DNA from: Patellaria atrata CBS 101060
Taxonomy: Eukaryota > Ascomycota > Dothideomycetes > Patellariales > Patellariaceae
NCBI GenBank assembly: GCA_010093705.1
Contig: MU006112.1
Location: 62,001 to 126,000, forward strand
Reading direction: 5' to 3'
Length of the DNA: 64,000 nt
Position numbers and translations under genes: made by a program. Numbering within the stretch: the stretch's first letter is position 1; the number at the start of each line of letters is the position of its first letter. Positions 11,659 to 20,708 of the stretch are shown piece after piece. The notes under the pieces are model-generated. The model searched no databases, had not been told where the DNA came from, and worked only from the letters and a program-made list of their open reading frames with translations.

Positions 11659-12015
11659 TCACACGTCCGAACGACAACAGCTGCCGATGCCGAAGTATCC
11701 ATTATTCGGACATGCACCTCTGACTTCGGCCGAGGTACGATACCTGCGACCTGATCTTGCTGAACTCGCGGCGATAGAAAACCACTCACCCCCGCCCCCT
11801 TCCTCCGAAACCGAGGTTTGCGGGGTTCCTGGGCCACTGTTCGCTCGCTCATTTACTCTGTCCGAGGGCGAGTCGGCACGAGTTCTGACGTGTGTCCCCC
11901 GGACTTTTCGGATTTGCTCCGTATGCAATTCGGAGGCGGATTGCTGATCGTAGAGTGGAGTGAGAGCCTCGAAATTTGTGTTGCAATATCGGCAAGTAAA
12001 ATCGAAGTTGAACAT
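11659..12015 (-). CDS. Hypothetical small protein with an N-terminal CxxC
   Basis: A 118-codon ORF starting at an ATG. The first residues (MFNFDFTCRYCNTNFEALTP) contain one CxxC pair that could be half of a zinc-binding site. The rest is polar and low in complexity (Ser, Gly, Arg, Glu) and shows no domain. Overlapping ORFs on the other strand have the same length class, so coding status is uncertain. It sits between the P450 and kinase genes with no link to either. Confidence 0.28.
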   Translation of the reverse strand: MFNFDFTCRYCNTNFEALTPLYDQQSASELHTEQIRKVRGTHVRTRADSPSDRVNERANSGPGTPQTSVSEEGGGGEWFSIAASSARSGRRYRTSAEVRGACPNNGYFGIGSCCRSDV

Positions 12016-12354
12016 CCGCTACTAAGAAATAGTGCAGGAAGGAGATAAGGTGAGGTTAGAGTCGAGGTATTGATTGTCTTATTGGTGGCTTTTACTAGTT
12101 CTTCCCCGAACACTTGTTATGTGCCTACGGTATGATACGTACTCTCTCACGGTGTAGGATCGTAGGAATAAAAGAGAGACATAGTAGAAACAGATTCCAT
12201 GGTTCCATAAGCCCGAGAGCACACATGTAGGGAAAGGTGCAGACGTGGGGTAAGTAAACGCCAACCTCTTACGTATCTTAAGATCATACACGTTAGACGA
12301 ATGGGTATGGGTAGAAGTTCAGCGCTGACTTGGTGTTTGTTTTTGAAGTCGTTT

Positions 12355-14796
12355 TTATCGGTCAATAACAGGAGTGGCTTGAAATTCATTTCCAGACATT
12401 CGTTTCCTACGGTCAAATAGCTCACAAAGTTGTGTTGCTTCAAGTCTCATCAAGTATTGTATGTCCGATCCCCTAATTGATAGAAAATAGGCAGCTTTGT
12501 CACCTAGAAGTAGGTCCTGTACCAATAAATTCGGTAGAGGTTTGGGCGAGACAACATCCTCAACATGGCGGACTGTCCCAGCGTAGGTCCAGAATTCTGG
12601 CAACACGCCCGTTTGGTCTTTAAAACTCTGGTCCCGGATTATTGCAACATCAGAGAGGGATAAAGGAGTTTCGAACTGATCACTGGACGCGAAGATGAGT
12701 AAATCCATGATCTTTGATTCTTCCCAGGCCCAGAATTGCATTCTTTCCCTTTCAACTAGTTTCTCTTCGACAACTTCAATTCTAGTGATAGTGAACTCCT
12801 TCGTGTAGCCGTTATCGCCGCGTATTATCGGTAGCACATGCACTCCTTGTGCATAATTCTCCACTCTTCGACTGCTGCTGTTTAACAGGATATATGAGCT
12901 GGTCAAGATGTGGAAGTCGTCGTGGCGTAAGCCTGTAGGGAATGCGTGTTTAAGGCGGCGTTTCAGCGTAATCCCACTACAGTTATTGGGCACCATAACT
13001 CTAGTTTCCATAGAGGGTTGAAGATTTAGGAACTGCTCTAGACCATAATGCCAATGGATCAATATAGACACATTGTCTCTCTTGTTATCTCCAAGTTTAT
13101 TTATGCAGTCATTGCAAAAGAAGTCCTCATTAGGAACAAGCCTTAAAGCTTCTGCGGCGTTTGGTCGGCTAAGGGGACTACGCTCGATCATGTTGGAGAT
13201 TAGGGTTATGAGTTCGTTTTCGTATTCCCAAGGATAGTCATGGTCTCGGGTAGTTGGTAGAAGATGAAGCCAGTTCTTGATGCTTTCTAAGATCCCTGCG
13301 TATGCCCTATCTTTCCCTTGCGCTGTTGAGTTGAATTTATCTCTAAAAAAGTCTTCCGGGGTACATTGGTGGCACAAAGTAGTATATATCTCAAGAAATA
13401 CGCAGCCAAGAGAAAATATATCTGCCTTACGGTCCCTTCTTTCCCCTAAGAGTACCTCTGGGGCCGCGTATCTTCTTGTGAAAGCGTTACCTGTCCCAGA
13501 CGTAAAACTACCATCAAGTTGTGCGAAATCAAGAGCTAGCCCGAAGTCAGTCAGGTATATTTGGTGCTTATGCACCAATATATTCTGGGGTTTGATATCC
13601 TTATGACGGATTGACTGGTTATGGAGAAAGCCAAGTGCAGATGCAAGGCAGCCAAAGAATCGTTCCACAGTCCTACGGGCGCTAAACATACCCTCCCCAG
13701 AATACATAGAATCCAATTCCGGATATAGTTCCATGTACTGGTGAAGATTATATTCAGCCGCCGGTTGGACCAAAATGCCTAGATTATTCCCAGCCTCGTA
13801 AGAGCAGATAAAATGTACCATGTGAGGTTGATATCTTAATCTCTTCAGTATTTGAACCTCTCTTTCGACTTCAGGAACAATTCGCTGTTTCTGATGAGGC
13901 GAAAATTGAAATAATTTCCGAGCATAAACCAATCTATGTTTATCTTTTACCTTATCGACGATGGCGAAGGACCCATGTCCGAGATGAGCAATGTGACGTA
14001 GTGGTACGTCTTGTTTTGAAGGGTAGATAATGTGTGAAAGTTCGCCCTTGGTGAATTCCATGAGACGGTATTGCCAGGATAATAAAATTTCATATATACC
14101 ACTAGTGGGTAGATTCTCCCCGTCGACAAACTTTACATAGAACTTTTTAGCATTTTCACCTTCAAGAGGCATATTGGAGTCCATATATTGAGAGTTTTCG
14201 AGCAATTCTGGAAGCCAATCCTTTTTAAGTCCGATACCTGCTGCAGATAAAGTCCTGAGCAGGACGATCAGCCGACAACGACTTTCTATGCTCGCCATCG
14301 TCTCAGAATGCACGATCGGCTGGTGGGCATATAGTCTAGCATAGACTTCAGCCGTGGACCAACAGATGTCTACTAACATTCTGAGAGTCTCCTTGGCTGG
14401 CCGGTTATCTAATGGGGGAAAAAGTTCCCAAGGGAGCAAATGAGAAAATTCTGTTTCTTCTCCTTCACTGTTAAAGAACTCGATGTGTGAGCGTATTTCA
14501 CTGAATAGAGGTGGCGTAAGATTATAACCCATGATGGGGATAATGCTCTCCATAAAGAGTGAGGGGATAAGAACATTGTTCATTATAGAGGGCTGGAACC
14601 GAGGAAAGAAAAAGAATCCAGAAGCACGAAAGTTGGTAAGGGGAGAGACAGACTCTAGAGACTGGTGAAACCGAATGAGGTTGTCGATGCTTGAACACCA
14701 ACAAAGCTTTACGTAGATGCCGGAGTAGACTAAGCTATACTTATAAAACTGTTGTACAGTACACGGCGAGGCTGGCTCTAATCCACGACGCCACAT
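12355..14796 (-). CDS. Serine/threonine protein kinase with long flanking regions
   Basis: A single-exon gene of 813 codons. The kinase domain spans about residues 265-560 and looks catalytically complete: glycine loop LGHGSFAIVDKV (272 onward), ATP-binding Lys294 in YARKLF, catalytic Asp400 in RHKDIKPQNILV, metal-binding Asp417 in TDFGLAL, and APE in RYAAPEVLLGERR. The N-terminal 260 residues look helical and unlike any domain I can name. The 250-residue C-terminal part has a Cys pair (FFCNDCINKL) and no recognised fold. Kinases of this build are numerous and poorly studied in filamentous ascomycetes. The true start may lie further in, for instance at MNNVLIPSLF, because the first 70 residues are unusual. 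Confidence 0.82.
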   Translation of the reverse strand: MWRRGLEPASPCTVQQFYKYSLVYSGIYVKLCWCSSIDNLIRFHQSLESVSPLTNFRASGFFFFPRFQPSIMNNVLIPSLFMESIIPIMGYNLTPPLFSEIRSHIEFFNSEGEETEFSHLLPWELFPPLDNRPAKETLRMLVDICWSTAEVYARLYAHQPIVHSETMASIESRCRLIVLLRTLSAAGIGLKKDWLPELLENSQYMDSNMPLEGENAKKFYVKFVDGENLPTSGIYEILLSWQYRLMEFTKGELSHIIYPSKQDVPLRHIAHLGHGSFAIVDKVKDKHRLVYARKLFQFSPHQKQRIVPEVEREVQILKRLRYQPHMVHFICSYEAGNNLGILVQPAAEYNLHQYMELYPELDSMYSGEGMFSARRTVERFFGCLASALGFLHNQSIRHKDIKPQNILVHKHQIYLTDFGLALDFAQLDGSFTSGTGNAFTRRYAAPEVLLGERRDRKADIFSLGCVFLEIYTTLCHQCTPEDFFRDKFNSTAQGKDRAYAGILESIKNWLHLLPTTRDHDYPWEYENELITLISNMIERSPLSRPNAAEALRLVPNEDFFCNDCINKLGDNKRDNVSILIHWHYGLEQFLNLQPSMETRVMVPNNCSGITLKRRLKHAFPTGLRHDDFHILTSSYILLNSSSRRVENYAQGVHVLPIIRGDNGYTKEFTITRIEVVEEKLVERERMQFWAWEESKIMDLLIFASSDQFETPLSLSDVAIIRDQSFKDQTGVLPEFWTYAGTVRHVEDVVSPKPLPNLLVQDLLLGDKAAYFLSIRGSDIQYLMRLEATQLCELFDRRKRMSGNEFQATPVIDR

Positions 14797-15504
14797 ACTG
14801 TATGTAGTTCTACTTCATACTTACCATGCATGCATTGCCACACTCGATACGGTAAGTAAATATAAAAACGCTAGATTCCAGAGAGACTTATTAGATGAAA
14901 CCACTTACGAAGGAGTGTGAATGAATTCTGCTGTTCAATCATTTCAATTTCCTTTTGATCGCACTGTTGGTTCCTTAGGTGCAGACAGTACAAATAAGGC
15001 CCTGTTCTCGTAGGTAGAATTAGTCTTAAATCGGATGATTTCCGGTGTAATTATCAAGACAGTCCAAAATATAGGTAACACATCAGTTACCGTTTCTTAT
15101 ACAGTACGAAGTTGTAAACCATTCTGTACCTCATGTAATATCCTTGTTCAAGAGATTACTGTACTGTAAAGTGTTCAAGGCCGTCGGATGTTGATTACCA
15201 ACAGGATCATCATGCTTGTCGTTACCCCTCATATGCAACAAGTGTACAACAAGTTGTCCCGTCCAGGCAACAGCAAAGATATGGGGTACTAAGGAGATTA
15301 TAAGCTGGAGCTCTGAATGAAGCTCTGGATAGCTTTTTTGCACCTTCGCCAATCCATTCTCTGATTGTTTACGCGTCCTCGTCCCCTTTTACGACGTATT
15401 CCTACGTACGTCGTACTCGACGAGCTGGGTTCGTCTGATCACTAAGACGTTCTTCATCGGTGAATCAATTATTTATGTAGGATACTGGCTCCTATTAGCA
15501 CACA
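14797..15504. other. Divergent intergenic region between kinase and S33 peptidase
   Basis: About 700 bases that must hold promoters for both flanking genes, which face away from each other. TACAGTAC or its complement occurs at 15100-15107 and 15161-15168, with another just inside the kinase 5' end at 14755-14762. No other gene seen. Confidence 0.5.
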
Positions 15505-17706
15505 ATGAGTCAACCTACCGCACTCTCGCACGATGAGAAGCAGTTGCTCCTGCGGGACGGCGATGTTGTTTGCATAGGGCGAGGGTCAGCGAAACCCCAA
15601 AGCAGCCCTAAGATACGATCCTTCATTCAAGGCATCATTGCGGTGCTACTTGCGGGATTCATATGTTCTCAATGGATTATGAAGGTAGAAGTAGAACCGG
15701 ATACTGAAGAAGATAACCCTTGGGCCATCGTAGACGGCATTCGGGATGGATTCGAAGATGTGAGTAAAAGCACCACATTCTACTTGGGTCGCACTCATCA
15801 ACTCGTACAGATTGCCCCTAGCACAAAGCTCGAATGGCACGAATGCTATAACAAATTCTTATGCGCTCGTCTTACAGTCCCAATGGACTACCACCGCCCC
15901 CTTGAAGCATCCTCCGACAACCCTAAAGTCGATATAGCGTTATTAATGCTTCCTGGGCTCAACCATAGTCTCACAAAGAACTGGTCTACGTCTCCACTTC
16001 TCATCAATCCTGGCGGGCCAGGTGGACCAGGAACAAGTGCTGCAGCTGCATTCGGTCCCAGGCTCCGTAGTGTTGTCGGTTATGACCAAGATATCATTGG
16101 GTTTGATCCGCGTGGTATACAATATACAACACCATTAGCTGATTGCTTTAGCTTCCCGGGTCCATCGGGGGAGACTTCAGAGGATGATATTCATCGTGGA
16201 GTCTTTCATCGATTGGCGTGGGCTACGATGGGTAAAGAAGTGGGAATGGTCAATTCGAGCGATGCAGCCCTGCAGAAGCTAGATCACCGTGCAAGAGGGG
16301 TATCGAAACTCTGCGGAGAAAAAGACAAACTATATGGAAATGATAGCATTTTGAGACATGTTGATACTCCGAATGTAGCTAGGGACATGCTCTCTATCAT
16401 CGATGCGTGGGATGCTTGGGTCGAGGAGGAAAAAGCGAAAAAGCAGACAGTTGTGAACTGTGGAGTGCAGCATGACAAACCAGATAATGGAGCAGTCGAT
16501 CCTCTCGATACCAAGGGAAAGCTCGTGTACTGGGGATTCAGTTATGGAAGTCTTCTTGGTGCTACATTTGCGGCCATGTTTCCAGACCGTGTTGGACGCG
16601 TCATTCTTGACGGCGTCGTCGATGCAGACCATTATGTCGCCCCAATTTGGAGCGAAAGCATACAGGATACGGACAAAGTCCTCTCGATGTTCTACCGGCA
16701 CTGCGTCATGGTAGCATCAAAGTGTTCCTTCTTCCGACCATTTGATACCGAAACCACCCTTGCGGCCCGTCTACACGAGGTTGAAGCCCGTTTACGAAAT
16801 AATCCTATCGTCACTGTAGATAAATACAGCAATGCTCCCAGCGTCTTTTCTTATAGCGACCTCCGCTTGTTACTCTTCTCAATCATGTACTCCCCAGTCC
16901 AACTCTTCCCCATCCTCTCAGACATCCTAAACTACATTTACGAAGAAGACACCGAATTCTTTTCCCGGGGCTGGGGAGCGTATCTCGACTACAAACCTTT
17001 CTGCACCAATGACTCCCTCGGGCCTATCGAACGAGCCGGCGAGGCTCAACTCGCCATCATGTGCAGCGACAAGCGCTACCCGCTCAACGAAACCGTCCAC
17101 AACCTGAACCACCTCTTCAAGAAGCTCTCAAAGCACTCCTCCTTCGCGGACGTCTGGGTCTCCGTCATGATGGGCTGCGACGGATGGGAAATTGAAGCCG
17201 AAGACCCGCCTATGCGCTGGGACGATCATCCCGTGCACAAACCCAAACCGATCAAGACATTCTTCCCTGTCCTCTTCCTCTCTAACTCCGCTGATCCGGT
17301 CACTCCGCTTGCTGCGGGCGTGCTCATGGCGCGCAAGTTCGTCGATGCTGGCCTTGTGGAGCAAGAGTCAGGAGGCCATTGCTCTATCTCGACTGTCTCA
17401 CAGTGCACGATTCAGAAGGTGCGCGAGTACTTCCATGAGGGCAAAGTTCCGCCCCATCCGAGTAAGTTGGAGGATGCGGAGTGGACGCGCTGCAGTGCGG
17501 ATGAGTGGCCGTGGCAGCCGTATCAGGAGCAGCAGTGGTTGGATCAGCAGTTTGCCGCGGCAGATGCGGATGTGGATGTTACTGAGCTGTATGCAACAGC
17601 GGAAAGAATGAGTGCGTGGCAGGGGATGCAGAAGGAGAGTTTGGGGTGGGAATGGTGGGGAAGGGATAGGGAGATGATGAAGAGGTTAAGAGGCATGTTG
17701 GATTAA
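15505..17706 (+). CDS. Membrane-anchored alpha/beta-hydrolase, peptidase S33 (tripeptidyl aminopeptidase-like)
   Basis: An intronless gene of 733 codons. The N-terminus is cytosolic-like, followed by one transmembrane segment (FIQGIIAVLLAGFICSQW, about 39-56), which suggests a type II membrane protein with the enzyme outside or in a vacuole or secretory lumen. The fold and catalytic triad are visible: oxyanion region NPGGPGGPGTSA, DIIGFDPRG, nucleophile Ser346 in GFSYGSLLGA, Asp597 in SNSADPVTPLAAG and His625 in SGGHCSIS. The C-terminal part matches the TAP-like domain of S33 peptidases. Such enzymes remove short peptides or proline residues from protein N-termini. Substrate choice cannot be judged. 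The start ATG is the first in the frame and lies about 30 residues before the membrane span. Confidence 0.9.
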   Translation: MSQPTALSHDEKQLLLRDGDVVCIGRGSAKPQSSPKIRSFIQGIIAVLLAGFICSQWIMKVEVEPDTEEDNPWAIVDGIRDGFEDVSKSTTFYLGRTHQLVQIAPSTKLEWHECYNKFLCARLTVPMDYHRPLEASSDNPKVDIALLMLPGLNHSLTKNWSTSPLLINPGGPGGPGTSAAAAFGPRLRSVVGYDQDIIGFDPRGIQYTTPLADCFSFPGPSGETSEDDIHRGVFHRLAWATMGKEVGMVNSSDAALQKLDHRARGVSKLCGEKDKLYGNDSILRHVDTPNVARDMLSIIDAWDAWVEEEKAKKQTVVNCGVQHDKPDNGAVDPLDTKGKLVYWGFSYGSLLGATFAAMFPDRVGRVILDGVVDADHYVAPIWSESIQDTDKVLSMFYRHCVMVASKCSFFRPFDTETTLAARLHEVEARLRNNPIVTVDKYSNAPSVFSYSDLRLLLFSIMYSPVQLFPILSDILNYIYEEDTEFFSRGWGAYLDYKPFCTNDSLGPIERAGEAQLAIMCSDKRYPLNETVHNLNHLFKKLSKHSSFADVWVSVMMGCDGWEIEAEDPPMRWDDHPVHKPKPIKTFFPVLFLSNSADPVTPLAAGVLMARKFVDAGLVEQESGGHCSISTVSQCTIQKVREYFHEGKVPPHPSKLEDAEWTRCSADEWPWQPYQEQQWLDQQFAAADADVDVTELYATAERMSAWQGMQKESLGWEWWGRDREMMKRLRGMLD

Positions 17707-18893
17707 GGTTGGGTTGGATGTTGAGATGTTATAATGTGAAAGGGGCATATATGGCTGGTATCTCCCGTCTCACTCCACCGCTAATAGATTTGTATACATA
17801 TGGGATGTGCCTTTTTTAAAAAAAATATATATATACATAATAATCTACGGAGATAGCCTTGGGGCAGGCTGGACCACAGGACGAATTGGAACTATTAGCC
17901 AGAGCTATAGATCTATCCTTCAAGTCCATTTCTCTTCCAAAGTTGTCCATTATTGAAGACTTGTCCAGGGGAATACTAGAACTACTATATATACCTACGC
18001 TCCAAACATTCCTCAATTCCCTCAATCGCACCCATGTGAATCTCTTCAGCATATATCCGCGGATATTAAAAAAGATTCTCCCCCAGAAGAATGATCCGCA
18101 TACACCCTCCCATCCTATCTGCACACCTTTACCCCCGAATATACGATCTACGCGTCCACGATACCTTCTTCGGCGATATGTAGCGAATGTAACCAAAAAC
18201 CTCACAGGGGATTCAAGTACTGCCTTATTTATTCTCACGACTGTGCAATTCGGCGAATATCTCTTCTACCCACCATCGTGCTCTGATGATTGGTATACCG
18301 CAAGTGAACGTACAGTACAGTACACATTGATAATCCGTACAACAAACACCGTTTACGTACCTCACCACCGTCCCCTAAATATACCCCTCCTTAGCCACAA
18401 AACACACCCCGACCCCACAACGGCACGCCCCGCACCCCTCGCCAAGCGAGCGCCAATCGCCCGCATGGGTCTGCTATCAGATCTGATAGGGCGCCCCTTG
18501 CGTTATAAAACAAAATACGATCATCATACTACATTACCTGACCTTCCTGTTGCGTCTGTATGCCCGTTTTAACTTCCACGCCTTGCCTGGTAGCGTGGGC
18601 CTGTGCTTACTGGATGAGAAAGAAGAGGGGAGACGATATCTAGTTATCTGGCCCATGTGGGCTTATCACTGGTTTGCGATGGGGAGTGATTGAGATTGCG
18701 GAGCGGTCCGATGGGAGGGAGTTGGGGGAGGTGGTACAGGGGCTGGTGTGTATATAAGGGTTGTGGGATCGCTGTGGGGATGTGGAGAGAGTGGTAGCAG
18801 GCATTCTGTTCCTTTCCGTTGCTACAGTTCCGACGTTGGGGGTTGTTTTTTTGCGTTGCTTAGGTCTCGCTGTATCGCCTTGTTACTGTCAAG
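17707..18893. other. Intergenic with ambiguous overlapping ORFs
   Basis: About 1.2 kb. Two opposing ORFs (17859-18572 plus, 17816-18238 minus) overlap here but neither shows a domain, so I do not call them. Overlapping TACAGTAC copies lie at 18311-18323. The 3' end is the promoter of the HNH nuclease gene. Confidence 0.45.
18751..18758 (+). promoter_or_regulatory. TATA box of the HNH nuclease gene
   Basis: TATATAAG lies about 140 bases before the ATG at 18894. A perfect TATA element suggests an inducible, strongly regulated promoter. Position and match are seen; use is inference. Confidence 0.5.
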
Positions 18894-19731
18894 ATGCAGT
18901 TCCAATTGAAGGACATGTTGGGTGTTGGCCTTGCGCTCGTGAGCCTCACCGGTGCTATCCCTTTGCCCACGCCCCCGAACATCCCTTCTGCTGCGACGGC
19001 GAGGTCGGAATTGGCGGCTTTGACGGTGGCGCCGGCAGGGTCGTCGAGCGGGTACAGTCGTGACCTGTTCCCGCATTGGATTATCCAGGTTGGTGTTACT
19101 CCTCTACGGCTTTAGAGGGATGATAGTACTGATTACCAACTAGTCTGGGAGTTGCGATACTCGTGAAGTGGTTCTAAAGCGCGATGGTACGAACGTGGTT
19201 CAAAGCTCTAGCTGTTCAGCAACCTCTGGAAGATGGTACAGCCCATACGATGGTGCAACGTGGACCGCAGCGAGCGATGTAGACATCGACCATATGGTTC
19301 CTTTAGCGAATGCGTGGAAGGTAAGCGCGTCCCAATCTTATACACTCCTAGCTCTTACCACACTCCTAATTTTCCTACTGTGCAAGGATAGAAAAAGAAC
19401 TTCTGCTAATTATACATAGTCTGGCGCTTCTTCATGGACCACAGCGAGAAGACAATCCTTCGCCAATGATCTTTCGAATCCTCAACTCATAGCCGTGACT
19501 GATAATGTGAACTCTGCAAAAGGAGATAAGAGCCCCGATGCGTGGAAGCCTCCTCTTGGTATGTGATCACTCGTATATAGCGGGTTACAGCGGCTAGAGA
19601 ACTAACGGATATTTCTAGCTTCGTATCATTGCACATATGCTAGGATGTGGGTTAGAGTTAAGTATGCCTGGGGTTTGAAAGTAACTTCGGCAGAGAAGTC
19701 TGCATTGACTACCATGTTGAATACCTGTTAG
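18894..19731 (+). CDS. Secreted HNH nuclease (DUF1524 family)
   Basis: A four-exon gene: 18894-19088, 19144-19320, 19420-19558 and 19619-19731, giving 207 residues. The N-terminus is a signal peptide (MLGVGLALVSLTGAIPLP). The core matches the DUF1524 His-Asn-His nuclease fold: RWYSPYDG, DVDIDHMVPLANAW with the metal-binding Asp-His pair, then SWTTARRQSFANDL, PQLIAVTDNVNSAKGDKSP, WKPPL and a final YARMWVRVKYAWGL. The DHMVPL, AVTDNVNSAKGDKSP and WKPP elements are the usual signature, so the enzyme is probably active on DNA or RNA. Two Cys in exon 2, one in exon 4 and the terminal Cys could form disulfides. It is likely exported, for nutrient scavenging or interaction with other organisms; the role is inference. 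Confidence 0.92.
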
Positions 19732-19786
19732 AAGTGGTACTAGGAAGGTTCACCTGGCTACTTCCTGATAGATATCTCGGATTATT

Positions 19787-20708
19787 CTACTCCTGACTTT
19801 GGAGCAGCGCTTCTCTTTCCCGGTTGTTAATTCCTTCTTCCGGTGCACTAAAACAGAAGATAGATGTAAGCTATGAAGGAATTTACAAACTTAGAATAGA
19901 TACTTACGCAACAAATCCAATAAATGTTAAAACGTAAAAACCCCCCAGGAATGTTTCCGTCCATTCTAGGCAGCCGGCGATCCTATAATAACCTTCATAC
20001 AACAAAGCGATGAATGAGACACCGATACCAACTTGACATAAGACGAGAACGGTACTTATCATGCAACTAATCTTCCGTTAGCGTCTGGCCAACAATATCA
20101 CGGCAACTTCCCTCTTGAAACATCAACTTACTAAGTCCGTAGACGTTTAAAGGGCGAAGGCGTTAGGATTTGATCGAAATACACAACTGCAGTACAGAGA
20201 CATGTGACGAAGAGGCCACCGAAGCAAATCATAAGAAGTATCCTATGCTTCTTATGATAGCGGAATGTATCCATGGCCGACAATAGACTGAGCGAGATCC
20301 CAGCGATCGTACCGGCCATGACAGAAGTAAGGGAAATAGTCTTCTTCCACCGAGCATCGTCAATACCATACATACGAGGATCGTAGCGAGCCCAGTGCAC
20401 GGAGTAGATAGTTCCTATAAACGCGAATCCAGTGATGGTACTACCAATAAAGAAGACCGGTTTGAGTTGGAAGGCGGCGATATTAGATATAAAGCTGTTC
20501 CTATTAGTGACCATAATTTCTATCCTTAATGAAAAACAGCTTACGCAACATATGGGTTTGTCTGATGGGGATATCTAGGCATGCCTTTGGCTATCCAAGT
20601 TATTAATAAGGCCGTAAGAGTAAGGAGCCATGACGCTCCGGAAACAAAAGGGAATAACCAGAGATGTCGTGGAGGGACTCTAAGATGAGAAGGAAACTTA
20701 ATTCCCAT
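19787..20708 (-). CDS. Frag1/DRAM/Sfk1-family multispanning membrane protein
   Basis: A four-exon gene: 20708-20545, 20500-20132, 20066-19908 and 19847-19787, giving 250 residues. About six hydrophobic spans are visible, starting with LFPFVSGASWLLTLTALLITW. The family pattern is an N-terminal span, a loop with PHQTNPYVANSFISNIAAFQLKP in which YxSxIxA is the usual theme, then paired spans. It matches PF10277, which includes yeast Sfk1, a plasma-membrane protein that supports phosphoinositide kinase Stt4 and lipid asymmetry, and animal DRAM proteins of autophagy. The tail is short and acidic-basic (EEGINNRERE). The first intron acceptor lies in ACTAATAG, very close to its branch sequence. The start is the first true ATG; an upstream in-frame GTG was ignored. 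Confidence 0.85.

Noticed and set aside
11304-11852. ORF of 182 codons on the minus strand
   Set aside because: Overlaps the ORF at 11659-12015 in another frame and shows no motif.
17859-18572. ORF of 237 codons on the plus strand
   Set aside because: No domain, unusual composition, and an opposing ORF of similar quality overlaps it (17816-18238). No splice or promoter evidence favours either.
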